64,000 nucleotides of DNA from assembly GCA_964581535.1 (NCBI GenBank), contig CAZOOW010000001.1, positions 124,001 through 188,000 on the forward strand, given 5' to 3'. The number at the start of each line of letters is the position of its first letter. Positions within the stretch are counted from its first letter, which is position 1. The DNA comes from CAZOOW01 sp964581535. Its GTDB lineage: Bacteria; Patescibacteriota; Saccharimonadia; Saccharimonadales; Saccharimonadaceae. The notes under the pieces are model-generated. The model saw only the letters and a list, made by a program, of their open reading frames with translations. It was not told the DNA's origin and ran no database searches. Below, in pieces: positions 33,558 to 41,791 of the stretch. The position numbers and the translations under genes are program-made.

Positions 33558-34024
33558 AAAAACAAACTTTAAAAACTGATATCAACGCCTCCGTCATGAA
33601 GCGAATCAGATCAGGCAAAGTTCGTATGAAACCACGAAGCTACTACAGCCTGCTCGGTGCAGTCGCCACCGGGACGGTGCTGATGAGCGGTCTGACGCTC
33701 GCTTATCTGTCGAGTATCGTGTTTTTCTGGTTGAAAATCCAGACCGCAGAAACGATGGCCTACGGTGCCCGGATGCGTCTGAGCGATGCCATCGCGTCAT
33801 TCCCGTGGTGGGCGCTCGCGCTCGCCCTGCTGTTACTCGCCACTTCCGTTCTGCTCGTCAGGCACCAAGGTCAAATGTATAAGCACAAAATCAGCACGAT
33901 CATACTGGCCATCATTACCTCTTCCGTTCTGCTTGGTTTCATTTTCTCACTCTTCGACATAGGAAAACCTGCTACACCTAACCAGCCGGGGCTTCATGGG
34001 CAGGGATGGCAACGGATGCGCTGA
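33554..34024 (+). CDS. Membrane protein coupled to the sigma factor, possible anti-sigma
   Basis: 156 residues: basic cytoplasmic N-terminus (about 1-28; SVMKRIRSGKVRMKPRSYY) followed by three membrane helices. The placement directly after, and overlapping, an ECF sigma gene is that of a membrane anti-sigma factor, although no zinc-binding anti-sigma motif (HxxxCxxC) is present. The C-terminal tail is Gly/Pro-rich. Confidence 0.6.
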   Translation: MKKQTLKTDINASVMKRIRSGKVRMKPRSYYSLLGAVATGTVLMSGLTLAYLSSIVFFWLKIQTAETMAYGARMRLSDAIASFPWWALALALLLLATSVLLVRHQGQMYKHKISTIILAIITSSVLLGFIFSLFDIGKPATPNQPGLHGQGWQRMR

Positions 34025-34091
34025 AATATTTTTCCGATCCCGACCGTACTACATATGCAAACATAACAACTGAAGGTAAGGAGATTTGCAT

Positions 34092-34541
34092 ATGAATAAA
34101 ACGCTCTCACTAGGTATCGCTACGCTCGCAGCTGCAGGCGTTGTCGGTGCCGGAAGTCTGGCATTCGCTCAAACTACCGGACCTGCGAACGGTACGGGAA
34201 ATCAGTTCAGTACACACCGCGGAAATGGTGAGGGTAACGGCTACCAGTCGTCGCTGGAAATGCGCGCCAAAGTCTTCGGGATAAGTGTCGATGAGCTGCA
34301 AAAAGCACTCGAGACCAAAACAATGTCTCAGATCGCAGTAAATCGCGGCATGGACGAAACGACATTCCGTAACAAAATGACTGAGGCCGCCAAAGCCCGC
34401 TGGGAAGCCCGCGGACTCAGCAGCGAGGAAATTGCAAAGCGAGTTGCTGACCGCGATGCTCGCCACGCAGCCAACACAGCCGACCACACCTTCGGCAGTG
34501 GTGATGGCAACCACCAAGGTGGTTACGGTCGAAACCGGTAG
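34092..34541 (+). CDS. Secreted small helical protein
   Basis: 149 residues from ATG 34092, preceded by AAGGAG. Cleavable signal peptide (about 1-26, ending SLAFAQ), then a Gly/Asn-rich linker and a helical part (MRAKVFGISVDELQKALETK, LSSEEIAKRVADRDARH), ending in a His/Gly-rich tail. The pattern is that of small periplasmic/secreted DUF2680-like proteins. It is the last gene of the ECF module and is closed by a strong terminator. Confidence 0.65.
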   Translation: MNKTLSLGIATLAAAGVVGAGSLAFAQTTGPANGTGNQFSTHRGNGEGNGYQSSLEMRAKVFGISVDELQKALETKTMSQIAVNRGMDETTFRNKMTEAAKARWEARGLSSEEIAKRVADRDARHAANTADHTFGSGDGNHQGGYGRNR

Positions 34542-34550
34542 TACGCTCAA

Positions 34551-34590
34551 TAATGAAAAATACCTCGACCGGGGTATTTTTCATTATTCA
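34551..34590. terminator. Long perfect hairpin terminator
   Basis: AATAATGAAAAATACC (34551-34566) pairs with GGTATTTTTCATTATT (34575-34590), a 16-bp perfect stem closed by a short loop. It ends the ECF module and can also terminate from the opposite side. Confidence 0.85.
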
Positions 34591-34610
34591 AGGTAGTAGG
34601 TAAAAGGCTG

Positions 34611-35465
34611 CTAGTGAACGCTTTTTCTACCCTTGCCTTTTGGTGTAGGCGTAGAGCCGTTTGCTATAAAGTCAGCCGTTTGGTTAATCAAAAACATACT
34701 TACATCGTCTTTTGTTTTACCTTTTTCATGAAACGGATAGCTGATAGTGTCTATCAAAATCATGATGTACACCATAACAAAGCTGATGATCGCGATAATA
34801 GCCAGACTGCCATAGAACGGATCAACATTTGTCAGAATAAGCAATCCGATGACCAGCCCTACAATTGAACGAGCCAATATTGTTCCCGAAGGAATAAACC
34901 TGATTCGCTGGATATAAGATATCCGCTTTCGATGCTTCAACAGAAGAACTTGCTGTTGTTTCAGTTTGACGACAAAGTTAGGCGGCACTCCTGCCTGCTC
35001 CATCTGGGCAAAATAAGGGGCCAAGGCACGGATTTTTTCACTCACACCGTGCGACCCCCGGCGTGCTTTGCCGTCAAAAGCTCGGGCGATTTCGTGTAGT
35101 TGTTTTTGCAATCCCTTGAGATCGAATTTTGGATGGTCTGCATGTATCGAAGCGGAATCGGTATATATGTCTTCGAGATTGGCAGCAAAATCAGCTGGTA
35201 GTCTTTCAGACTCTTTGTAGTCTGCAATCGTCGCAGACAGTATGAAGCCGATAACAAACGTGGCACTAGATATCACCCCGTTATGCAGCGAGCTCTGTTC
35301 TATCGGCTCCAAGTTGTATTTATGAAAAAAGTACTTAACTGTCGTTACTAAAATCGCTGAGCCCAGAGCGATTAAAAAAATTCTAAATAGGATTAATTTT
35401 TCTGACATATCGTTCCATTGTAGCAACACTGACGGCCGTCTGATAAATAGTAAATTTAGTCTCAT
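34611..35465 (-). CDS. DUF4239 / bestrophin-like membrane protein
   Basis: 284 residues (about 265 if Met20, MSEKLILFRIF, is the start). Four membrane helices in two pairs (about 25-45, 62-82, 202-222, 226-248) separated by a helical cytoplasmic region of about 110 residues, the layout of DUF4239 proteins. Function unknown; a channel-like role has been suggested for relatives. It is next to the left end of the integrative element. Confidence 0.65.
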   Translation of the reverse strand: MRLNLLFIRRPSVLLQWNDMSEKLILFRIFLIALGSAILVTTVKYFFHKYNLEPIEQSSLHNGVISSATFVIGFILSATIADYKESERLPADFAANLEDIYTDSASIHADHPKFDLKGLQKQLHEIARAFDGKARRGSHGVSEKIRALAPYFAQMEQAGVPPNFVVKLKQQQVLLLKHRKRISYIQRIRFIPSGTILARSIVGLVIGLLILTNVDPFYGSLAIIAIISFVMVYIMILIDTISYPFHEKGKTKDDVSMFLINQTADFIANGSTPTPKGKGRKSVH

Positions 35466-35474
35466 ACGATGAAA

Positions 35475-35510
35475 TGAAAAAAGTCAGACGAAAAAGGTCT
35501 GACATTTTTC
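35475..35510. terminator. Hairpin terminator abutting the element's left end
   Basis: TGAAAAA-A-GTCAGAC pairs with GTCTGAC-A-TTTTTCA, with one internal A/A mismatch, flanked by A and T runs. It lies immediately before the displaced tRNA 3' end at 35512 and probably was the original terminator of the tRNA-Asn gene before insertion. Confidence 0.7.
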
Positions 35511-35511
35511 A

Positions 35512-35537
35512 TGGCTCCGGTAACTGGGTTCGAACCA
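35512..35537 (-). repeat. Displaced tRNA 3'-end relic (left attachment site)
   Basis: 26 nt matching the 3' end of tRNA-Asn at 47634-47659 at 22 of 26 positions (CCA end, acceptor strand and T-loop TTCGAAC). On the minus strand the acceptor strand reads TACCGGA instead of CGCCGGA, so it is not an exact copy. The 5' side of the T stem is not complementary, so it is not a functional tRNA. It marks the left junction (attL/attR) of the element, with sequence divergence indicating that the element brought its own tRNA end. Confidence 0.7.
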
Positions 35538-35568
35538 TGCATATATACCGTCTGTTTTTAGGCTCGCT

Positions 35569-38079
35569 TTACCTTAGCTTAATTGCTGCCGAACGTAAAG
35601 AGTCTTTTTGGATAATGCGTACTACTAACTTATGAAGTTCTGAAACTGCTAGTATTGCTACCACCATCACACCCGAAGACACCAACAATGTTTGAATGGA
35701 AACTGTCTGGATATCAAATGCCCCACTTAATGGTCCAAACATCGCAAGCATCTGCAAACTGAACGCAATTAAGAAGCCTACAATAAGTCCCTTATTAATT
35801 CTCTTAATCCTACTAAAAGATGATTTATACTCGCTTCTGGCATTGAATGCATTCATCCATTGAGCCGCAATCAGTGTCATGAAAGCCACAGTCTGTATGT
35901 ATGCTATTTCTTGACCCTGCCTATAAAGTATAAATACTACGATCAAAGTTACAACAGCCATCGTCAACGATACAAGCAACATCCTGCTAAGCAACATCCT
36001 GCTAAGTAGTGGATCTTTCGGATGTCTGGGCGGTCGTTTCATATGTCCTTCTTCCTCGGGTTCTAGTCCAAGCGGTAGTACCATAGCTGTGTCAGTTACT
36101 AAGTTAATCCACAGGATTTGTATGGCAGTTACAGGTAACGGCAAACCAAATAAGAGTGCGCCTATCATGGTTAATACTTCGCCTAATGACGTTGAGAGTA
36201 GATAAAAGAGCATCCGACGGATATTGTCAAAGATCTTACGACCTTCTGATATAGCTTTGACAATAGTCGCGAAATTATCATTGAGTAGAACTATACCCCC
36301 GGCATCGCGAGCTATATCACTGCCAGATCCCATCGCAATTCCAACATGAGCATTGGCGAGTGCTGGCACATCGTTAACACCGTCGCCAGTCATTGCAGTA
36401 ATCTCGTTTTGCTTGAGAGCTTTTAGTATCCTGAACTTATCCTCGGGCAGAATTCTAACGAAAACAGTTTTATTATGAATTGCTGTTGCTAGCGCATGGG
36501 TCTCTTTTGGCAAATCAGTGCCTTTGATAACCTGCTCTGGGTGAGATGCTAACCCAATCTGTTTACCAATATTAAATGCTGTTTCGTAGTGATCACCCGT
36601 AATTAGCCGCACACTTATGCCGGCTTCATGCGCTTCACCGATTGCACCTTTAGCTTCTGGACGTAGCTCGTCCGCAAAAGCGATAAAGCCAACAAACTCG
36701 ATGTCATGATTCTCAATACTACTAAGATCTTCAGGGTATAAGCCGTTAACTTTGTAGATACCAAATGCAATAACCCGATAACCTTTAGATGTCATGGTAT
36801 GCATAGCAGACTCTGCTTTATGGTGTTGATCTTTTGTAATGCTCGACTTGGCCAGGATATGTTCGGGCGAGCCCTTAATGTAGATATAGCCATCAGGTAA
36901 GTAAGCTCCGCTCATCCGAAGCGCTAGATCGAAAGGATAAAGTTTTTTAATCTTGTGATGTTCTTTGTAACTTTCTTGTATTGCTTGGTCTAACGGATCT
37001 GACTGCACGCCACTAGAATCTATCGTTTTCCCAATTATTGCCTTTACATCGGTTGTGCCCAATGACCAATTGTCAACTATTGTTAAATGGTTTTTTGTTA
37101 GAGTTCCCGTTTTATCTGTAGCTATGGTAGTGACCAAACCAATGTCTTCTATGGCCTTGAAATTTCTGACTAAAGCTTTTTGCTTTGCCATACGTCGCAT
37201 GCCGAGAACGATTATCACCGTTAGTGCAACAGGTAGGCCCTCGGGCACTGCCGAAACAGTCAGCGAAAGTACAAATCGTAAAGCTTCACCAGAAGGTATA
37301 TCCCTTAGTAGTGATAGCAGAAAAACAATAATTGCCATAACGCCAACCACTTTTACTAATAGTGTAATTAGTTGATCGATCTTTTCCTGAACAGGACTTC
37401 TTGTTTTGTCATCCGAAGCAAGCGCGGCAATCTTTCCGAACTCTGTACGATTAGCTGTTTCCACAACTACCGCTTTGGCAGTCCCTGCGAGCACATATGT
37501 TCCCTGAAATACCATATTATCTTGTTCATAGATTTGTTTGGTTACTTCGAGTGTTGATGCATGTTTGTGTACTGGCACAGACTCTCCGGTAAGTGATGCT
37601 TCATTGACTTGCAGGCTGTCGGTATGAATAATGCGGGCATCTGCCGGCACTCGCTCACCTTCGTTTAAAGCAATAATATCTCCGGGAACAAGATATACAG
37701 ACGAAATAGATGTCTCTTCTCCGTTTCTCAGTACTCGCACTTGCTGGATACTATGCTTTTTTAAACTCCTTAGCACCCTTGTAGTGGCATATTGTTGAGA
37801 ATAAAAGATGCACGCATTGACCATGATGATCACACTAATAATGACTGCATCCAAAGATTCGTGGCTCAATAAGCTTACAAGTGCCGCAACAACTAGAACG
37901 GCTACAAACACACTCTTAAAAGGCTCGAGTATTATTTTCCAAATTGATTCCTTTTTAATCACTAGCTGGTTCTCTCCGTATTTTTTTATACGGCTTGAAG
38001 CCTCGGCTTGTGAAAGACCTTTGTTTGAGGTCTCTAAAATTTCAAATAGTTGTTCAGTTTTTTCTTTGTACCAGATCAT
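35569..38079 (-). CDS. Calcium-type cation P-type ATPase
   Basis: 836 residues. Domains in order: cation-ATPase N-terminus; actuator with LTGESVPVH; M4 with PEGLPVALT, the Ca2+-pump motif; phosphorylation site DKTGTLT; hinge TGDGVNDVPALANA; M6 with NLVTDTAM (N..TD); and a C-terminal transmembrane domain. These fit P2A/P2-type Ca2+ or Ca2+/Mn2+ transporters. A 15-nt tandem duplication duplicates five residues (SRMLL, twice) near the start of the C-terminal membrane domain at about 35980-36010. It lies at the left end of the element and is A/T-rich, consistent with horizontal transfer. Confidence 0.92.
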   Translation of the reverse strand: MIWYKEKTEQLFEILETSNKGLSQAEASSRIKKYGENQLVIKKESIWKIILEPFKSVFVAVLVVAALVSLLSHESLDAVIISVIIMVNACIFYSQQYATTRVLRSLKKHSIQQVRVLRNGEETSISSVYLVPGDIIALNEGERVPADARIIHTDSLQVNEASLTGESVPVHKHASTLEVTKQIYEQDNMVFQGTYVLAGTAKAVVVETANRTEFGKIAALASDDKTRSPVQEKIDQLITLLVKVVGVMAIIVFLLSLLRDIPSGEALRFVLSLTVSAVPEGLPVALTVIIVLGMRRMAKQKALVRNFKAIEDIGLVTTIATDKTGTLTKNHLTIVDNWSLGTTDVKAIIGKTIDSSGVQSDPLDQAIQESYKEHHKIKKLYPFDLALRMSGAYLPDGYIYIKGSPEHILAKSSITKDQHHKAESAMHTMTSKGYRVIAFGIYKVNGLYPEDLSSIENHDIEFVGFIAFADELRPEAKGAIGEAHEAGISVRLITGDHYETAFNIGKQIGLASHPEQVIKGTDLPKETHALATAIHNKTVFVRILPEDKFRILKALKQNEITAMTGDGVNDVPALANAHVGIAMGSGSDIARDAGGIVLLNDNFATIVKAISEGRKIFDNIRRMLFYLLSTSLGEVLTMIGALLFGLPLPVTAIQILWINLVTDTAMVLPLGLEPEEEGHMKRPPRHPKDPLLSRMLLSRMLLVSLTMAVVTLIVVFILYRQGQEIAYIQTVAFMTLIAAQWMNAFNARSEYKSSFSRIKRINKGLIVGFLIAFSLQMLAMFGPLSGAFDIQTVSIQTLLVSSGVMVVAILAVSELHKLVVRIIQKDSLRSAAIKLR

Positions 38080-38390
38080 ACAGATGTATTATATCTTTTT
38101 ATGCTAACTAAAAGGTAGTGAAGGACAGGTCTAGGAAACCAGTATGGATTTCGGCTGCTTGTTCCCTTGGGTCGGGACGGGCTGGGTTCGAACCAAACAA
38201 CAGGGGTGAAATGAAAGAACCGCCCTTTCGGACGGTTCCAACATTTGGTACTTTGTTATCAGCACTTTACTTCTTGGCTGAGCAAGGAGAGAAGTTGCAG
38301 CCAGGTCTAGGAACTTGGTCTGCGCTTTTCTCTGCTTGCTCTGGCTCACCATAATAGAGGAAGTTATAACCGCTATTAGGCAGGATTTCG
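38080..38390. other. Gene-free spacer with tRNA-like relic and hairpin
   Basis: No convincing gene. At 38170-38197, on the minus strand, GGTTCGAACCCAGC followed by CCGTCCCGA resembles the T-loop and acceptor end of a different tRNA. A GC-rich hairpin (38217-38238, one mismatch) follows. The short open frame on the plus strand through it (LGSGRAGFEPN) is the type of peptide produced when a recombinase gene runs into a tRNA in antisense. I read it as an old attachment-site scar between P-type ATPase and peptidase genes. Confidence 0.4.
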
Positions 38391-39257
38391 CTAGTTAGAC
38401 GAGATAGTCCTACTACTGGTCGGCTGTTTACGAATAAACTTACCGACCTCCGTGGTGATTCCTAAGCCTTTATCCACCATTGATTCCACAACCCGATCGT
38501 TTGGGTCGAATGGGTCTAAGTTGGATTGATGAATTTGCCGTATATTTTCTATCTCTAGCGCTTTCTCTAACTCATATCTTGGTGTATGCTCGAGCAACTC
38601 TCGCTGTCGCCCAACATCTTTCATTCCCAAGATTATCTGTGCAGCTACATAATACGCTTCTAGCTCACGCCTGATTTTATCCCGTGTCAAAGTTTCAACC
38701 TTACCAAGCGGATCGCCTTCTTTCTGGACAACATGAGTCAGCTCATGCAAAGCAACTACCGGACTCAACCTGCCACTTGGAGCGGCGTCGACATTCATAG
38801 ATATATACGGTCTGCCATAGACAATTGTGTTAGGTTCTGGCAACCAGAAATTTGAACCCGTTACAGCAAGTCCATCTACGTCATCGAAGGTGGGAATTTC
38901 ACGATGTGATTGAGAGTCCGAAAAATACAGTTTGGTCTTTTTCTCTGCCACACTTGCTTTTCCACTCCCAAGTACTAGACTTAACGAATTAACCTGTTCA
39001 CTATTCATACCTGAATTATTAGCGTGAATTGCCGCTCGTTGGCCCAAGTGGCGCAGAACAAAAGGAATTTGATCAGTATGTTCATCTTCTAGTTCCAAAA
39101 AACCCCTTGAATCTACTTCGGTATGCACAAGCCTGTCCGTGAGACTGCTTAAATGGACTGCATAATCACCAAGTCTATCCGCTACGGTTGGCACAGCCAA
39201 TAATTCTTGTGCGTCTAGTCGTAGATTTTCTGTAGTAGATATGTTGTTTCTAATCAT
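38391..39257 (-). CDS. HExxH zinc-peptidase-like protein
   Basis: 288 residues from ATG 39255-39257; the longer frame to 39293 would start upstream of the promoter -10 box and is rejected. The sequence ALHELTHVVQKEGD contains an HExxH motif (HELTH), the zinc site of metallopeptidases such as toxin-like peptidases; a third ligand cannot be assigned with certainty. There is no signal peptide. Helical regions flank the motif. Cargo of the element; could be a toxin or regulatory protease. Confidence 0.65.
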   Translation of the reverse strand: MIRNNISTTENLRLDAQELLAVPTVADRLGDYAVHLSSLTDRLVHTEVDSRGFLELEDEHTDQIPFVLRHLGQRAAIHANNSGMNSEQVNSLSLVLGSGKASVAEKKTKLYFSDSQSHREIPTFDDVDGLAVTGSNFWLPEPNTIVYGRPYISMNVDAAPSGRLSPVVALHELTHVVQKEGDPLGKVETLTRDKIRRELEAYYVAAQIILGMKDVGRQRELLEHTPRYELEKALEIENIRQIHQSNLDPFDPNDRVVESMVDKGLGITTEVGKFIRKQPTSSRTISSN

Positions 39258-39283
39258 TTTTGTTTCTTTGAATATATATGTAT

Positions 39284-39312
39284 ATAATAGCAAATTACTT
39301 GTGTTTTGTCAA
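39284..39312 (-). promoter_or_regulatory. Consensus sigma-70 promoter of the peptidase-like gene
   Basis: Minus-strand TTGACA (39307-39312), 17 bp, TATTAT (39284-39289): a perfect -35 and near-perfect -10. The transcript would start about 20 nt before ATG 39257. Confidence 0.85.
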
Positions 39313-39335
39313 TGTTATAAAGCCCTACGAAATAA

Positions 39336-39494
39336 AAACACCATGACTTTCATCATAGTGCTTATGCTTGGCTCCGTCTAGTAGAAACTCTACGAACTGC
39401 CAGCAATAACTTTGAGGATTATGAGTTTGAGGATTTGGCAGCGGCTGTTAAACAATACGAGCCTGAACTTGCATTATCATTTAGCGAGCTATAA
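39336..39494 (+). pseudogene. Remnant of an unidentified gene
   Basis: An open frame without any start codon encodes a protein-like C-terminus (WLRLVETLRTASNNFEDYEF then EDLAAAVKQYEPELALSFSEL) ending at TAA 39492-39494, overlapping the HTH gene end by 6 nt. The acidic, balanced composition suggests former coding sequence. The upstream part is missing. Confidence 0.3.
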
Positions 39495-39716
39495 ACCTTT
39501 GAATAACTGTTCAAGCGACATATCAAGTGATTTAGCAATTTTAAAGAGTGTGGATAGTGTTGGTTTTCTGCGACCTTGCTCTATAAAACCCATATGTGAG
39601 CGGTCTATACCACTATTAGCAGCCAGCTTTTCTTGGCTCATACCCTTATCATTACGTTCTTTAACAATACGTTTGCCAAGCTCAGTATAGATGTGGTCAA
39701 CAGATGATTGTTTCAC
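39489..39716 (-). CDS. Cro/CI-type HTH repressor of the element
   Basis: 75 residues from GTG 39714-39716. The HTH_3 (XRE) domain spans almost the whole protein: LGKRIVKERNDKGMSQEKLA, ANSGIDRSHMGFIEQGRRKP, TLSTLFKIAKSLDMSLEQLF. A longer frame extends to 39971 but that part is antisense to the Ltp-like gene and lies above the predicted promoter, so the short form is chosen. It is divergent from the Ltp-like gene and likely binds the palindromes between them. Confidence 0.82.
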   Translation of the reverse strand: MKQSSVDHIYTELGKRIVKERNDKGMSQEKLAANSGIDRSHMGFIEQGRRKPTLSTLFKIAKSLDMSLEQLFKGL

Positions 39717-39732
39717 ATCTTTTAGCGTATTG

Positions 39733-39797
39733 CTTACAATTGTAAGTAACCACTGACAAATGTCAGCTAATGGTATATACTGATGACAATTGTAATC
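39733..39797. promoter_or_regulatory. Operator array: three related palindromes
   Basis: O1 CTTACAATTGTAAG (39733-39746) is a perfect 14-bp palindrome. O2 CTGACAAATGTCAG (39753-39766) is palindromic except for its two central bases. O3 has the core ACAATTGT (39786-39793). Centres are 20 and 30 bp apart, close to two and three helix turns. O2 covers both -35 boxes, and O1 covers the -10 box of the repressor gene. This fits a lambda-like switch with auto-repression. Confidence 0.7.
39753..39781 (+). promoter_or_regulatory. Promoter of the Ltp-like gene
   Basis: CTGACA (39753-39758), 17 bp, TATACT (39776-39781). The -35 box is one half of palindrome O2 and palindrome O3 covers the start region. 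On the opposite strand CTGACA (39761-39766) and TACAAT (39739-39744) with 16 bp between form the repressor promoter. Confidence 0.65.
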
Positions 39798-39816
39798 AAA
39801 GAAAGGACAATTCGTT

Positions 39817-40323
39817 ATGGCAGATAAAAAACAAGGTAACTGGTTTGGACGACACAAAATCCTAACTGGCATTATAGGATTATTTCTATTAGTAGGTATT
39901 ATCTCGGCAGCAAGTGGCGGTACAGATACAAATACCTCAAATAACAGCACGCCTGCCAATAGCGAAACCACTCAAAACGCTGAAAATAAGCCAGCCGAAA
40001 AACAAGAACCTGCTGTGCCGGCTGAATATAAGTCTGCACTAACTAAGGCTGAGCAGTATTCAAATACAATGCATATGTCAAAGCAAGGTATTTATGACCA
40101 ACTTACCTCAGAATATGGCGAAAAGTTTTCCAAAGAGGCAGCACAATATGCTGTTGATAACCTGAAAACTGATTACAACGCTAATGCCCTCGCAAAGGCT
40201 AAGGAATACCAAAAGACAATGAGTATGTCGCCTGCCGCTATACACGACCAGTTAACATCTGCTGCTGGCGAAAAGTTCACAAAAGCTGAGGCTGACTACG
40301 CCATTGCTAACCTAAACAACTAG
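39817..40323 (+). CDS. Ltp-family superinfection-exclusion-like membrane protein
   Basis: 168 residues. One N-terminal membrane helix (about 16-34, no lipobox Cys), a Thr/Asn/Pro/Glu-rich linker, then two tandem copies of about 48 residues of the Ltp (host cell surface-exposed lipoprotein) repeat. The copies are ALTKAEQYSNTMHMSKQGIY.. and ALAKAKEYQKTMSMSPAAIH.., each ending in a GEKF...A..YA..NL pattern. In Streptococcus phage TP-J34, Ltp blocks DNA entry of competing phages. An AAAGGA RBS precedes the ATG. It is controlled by the divergent HTH repressor. Confidence 0.85.
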   Translation: MADKKQGNWFGRHKILTGIIGLFLLVGIISAASGGTDTNTSNNSTPANSETTQNAENKPAEKQEPAVPAEYKSALTKAEQYSNTMHMSKQGIYDQLTSEYGEKFSKEAAQYAVDNLKTDYNANALAKAKEYQKTMSMSPAAIHDQLTSAAGEKFTKAEADYAIANLNN

Positions 40324-40406
40324 GGGGTACTGCCCCTTAGTTCCCAGATTTGGGATACCGCATATGAAATGCCGAATTTTTTCGGCTGCAAAAATACCAA
40401 GCGTTT

Positions 40407-41036
40407 TTAGCCCAGCAACTCGGTCTTTTTCTTATCAAACTCCGCTTGTGTAATTATGCCTTGCTCTTTGAGTTTAGCGAGCTTTGCCAGTTCGTCAGCA
40501 ACGCTCATTTGATGACTTTGTGCTGCTTGAGCATTGCTACTAGATACGCCAGCTTGTTTAACAAGTGATATAACTTTTGCTAATTTAGTCTTTAATTCCA
40601 TTGGCGAGTTATTATCAATGAAAAATATAACCTCTTGACCGTCAGATAATTCCAGCGTTAGATACGCCTCTTTTTCTTTCTTTTTCTTTTTTAAGGCAAA
40701 GGCAAATATACCAACAGCAAGTAACCTAGTAACCGTCACTCGCCTACTAACATCATCTTTACCCTCAATGACAATGTTTGATACTTGACCATTACTGATA
40801 GTGAACTTTGTCGATAGTGGACTATTAAACTCGGTCTGTTTTTCATAAAAAGTTAGTACGCCCTTTGCTTTCTTATAATCGTTGTAGCCGCCCATATAAT
40901 CAAGCGATAACGCTTTGAGTGTATTGCCACGAGCTTCTTTTGTCGCAGCAACTTTTTCTTTGTGTTTTTCGTATGCGTCAGAGGCTGATTTACCAGCTTT
41001 ATCGCCCATTTCTTTCATCTTATCTAGAAAAGACAT
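40407..41036 (-). CDS. SHOCT-domain protein
   Basis: 209 residues: charged N-terminal helix, a central PH-like or beta segment (LTFYEKQTEFNSPLSTKFTI, KDDVSRRVTVTRLLAVGIFAF, KKEKEAYLTLELSDGQEVIF), and a C-terminal SHOCT domain (ELAKLAKLKEQGIITQAEF DKKKTELL). SHOCT domains are short oligomerisation or membrane-linked modules found in many mobile-element proteins. Function unknown. Confidence 0.75.
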   Translation of the reverse strand: MSFLDKMKEMGDKAGKSASDAYEKHKEKVAATKEARGNTLKALSLDYMGGYNDYKKAKGVLTFYEKQTEFNSPLSTKFTISNGQVSNIVIEGKDDVSRRVTVTRLLAVGIFAFALKKKKKEKEAYLTLELSDGQEVIFFIDNNSPMELKTKLAKVISLVKQAGVSSSNAQAAQSHQMSVADELAKLAKLKEQGIITQAEFDKKKTELLG

Positions 41037-41056
41037 TCACATTACTCCCTTGTTCA

Positions 41057-41791
41057 TTAACGACCAGCCTCTTTATATAAAGTGTAATCAACTACTGTTA
41101 AGCCGCCATCTACTGTTAGTGTAGTCCCACTAATAAAACTCGCTTTTTCAGATAGCAAGAAACTAACAGCATTTGCTACCTCGTCAGGTTGTGCATTGCG
41201 TTTTAAGGGCGTAAGCTCCTTGCTCTCGTCAGGCATACTATCGGCTGTCATTTCGGTTTCTACCCAGCCAGGTGCAACTGCATTTACTCTTATGTTTTTT
41301 GGTCCAAGAATAGCTGCCAGTGATTTTGTAAGGCTAATAAGAGCAGCTTTACTTGCTGCATATGCAACTGTATCAAATGCGGCACAAAAACCGTCCACAC
41401 TTGCAATGTTTACAACCGCAGAGCCGTCTTTAAGGTTTGTCCGCAGACCGTGTATGATTTTCAGGGGTGCAGTTAGATTAACGGCTAGTGTCTCGTTCCA
41501 CTCATCAAAGTTTAGCTCGTCCCATTTTGTAAGATAGACAATCCCTGCATTGTTAACTATCCCATCAAATTGCACATCTTTCAGCTGTTCAATGAGCGTC
41601 TTTACTTGTTCAGGCTCGGCAAGATTTGCTTGCATAGTATTTACCTTATCGCCGTATTTTTTGACCAACTCATCAGCTTGCTCGCTGCTATCTTTATAGA
41701 CACCGTAAACGGTACTGCCCTCTGACAGCAGTTTTTCTGTTATCGCTCGCCCTATGCCTCTTGTCGCACCAGTTACAAGTATTGTTTTCAT
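41057..41791 (-). CDS. SDR-family oxidoreductase
   Basis: 244 residues with the classical SDR features: TGATRGIGRAI (NAD(P)-binding), NNAGIV, catalytic Ser/Tyr/Lys (VNIASVDG, YAASKAALI) and VAPGWVETEM. It overlaps the upstream hydroxyacid dehydrogenase-like gene by 4 nt. Substrate is not evident. As element cargo it may modify a small molecule or act with the partner enzyme. Confidence 0.92.
   Translation of the reverse strand: MKTILVTGATRGIGRAITEKLLSEGSTVYGVYKDSSEQADELVKKYGDKVNTMQANLAEPEQVKTLIEQLKDVQFDGIVNNAGIVYLTKWDELNFDEWNETLAVNLTAPLKIIHGLRTNLKDGSAVVNIASVDGFCAAFDTVAYAASKAALISLTKSLAAILGPKNIRVNAVAPGWVETEMTADSMPDESKELTPLKRNAQPDEVANAVSFLLSEKASFISGTTLTVDGGLTVVDYTLYKEAGR

Noticed and set aside
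38118..38354. 78- and 73-codon open frames on both strands
   Set aside because: No RBS, overlapping each other, and running through a tRNA-like piece and hairpin; treated as spacer.
39717..39971. N-terminal extension of the HTH repressor
   Set aside because: Antisense to the Ltp-like gene and upstream of the predicted repressor promoter.
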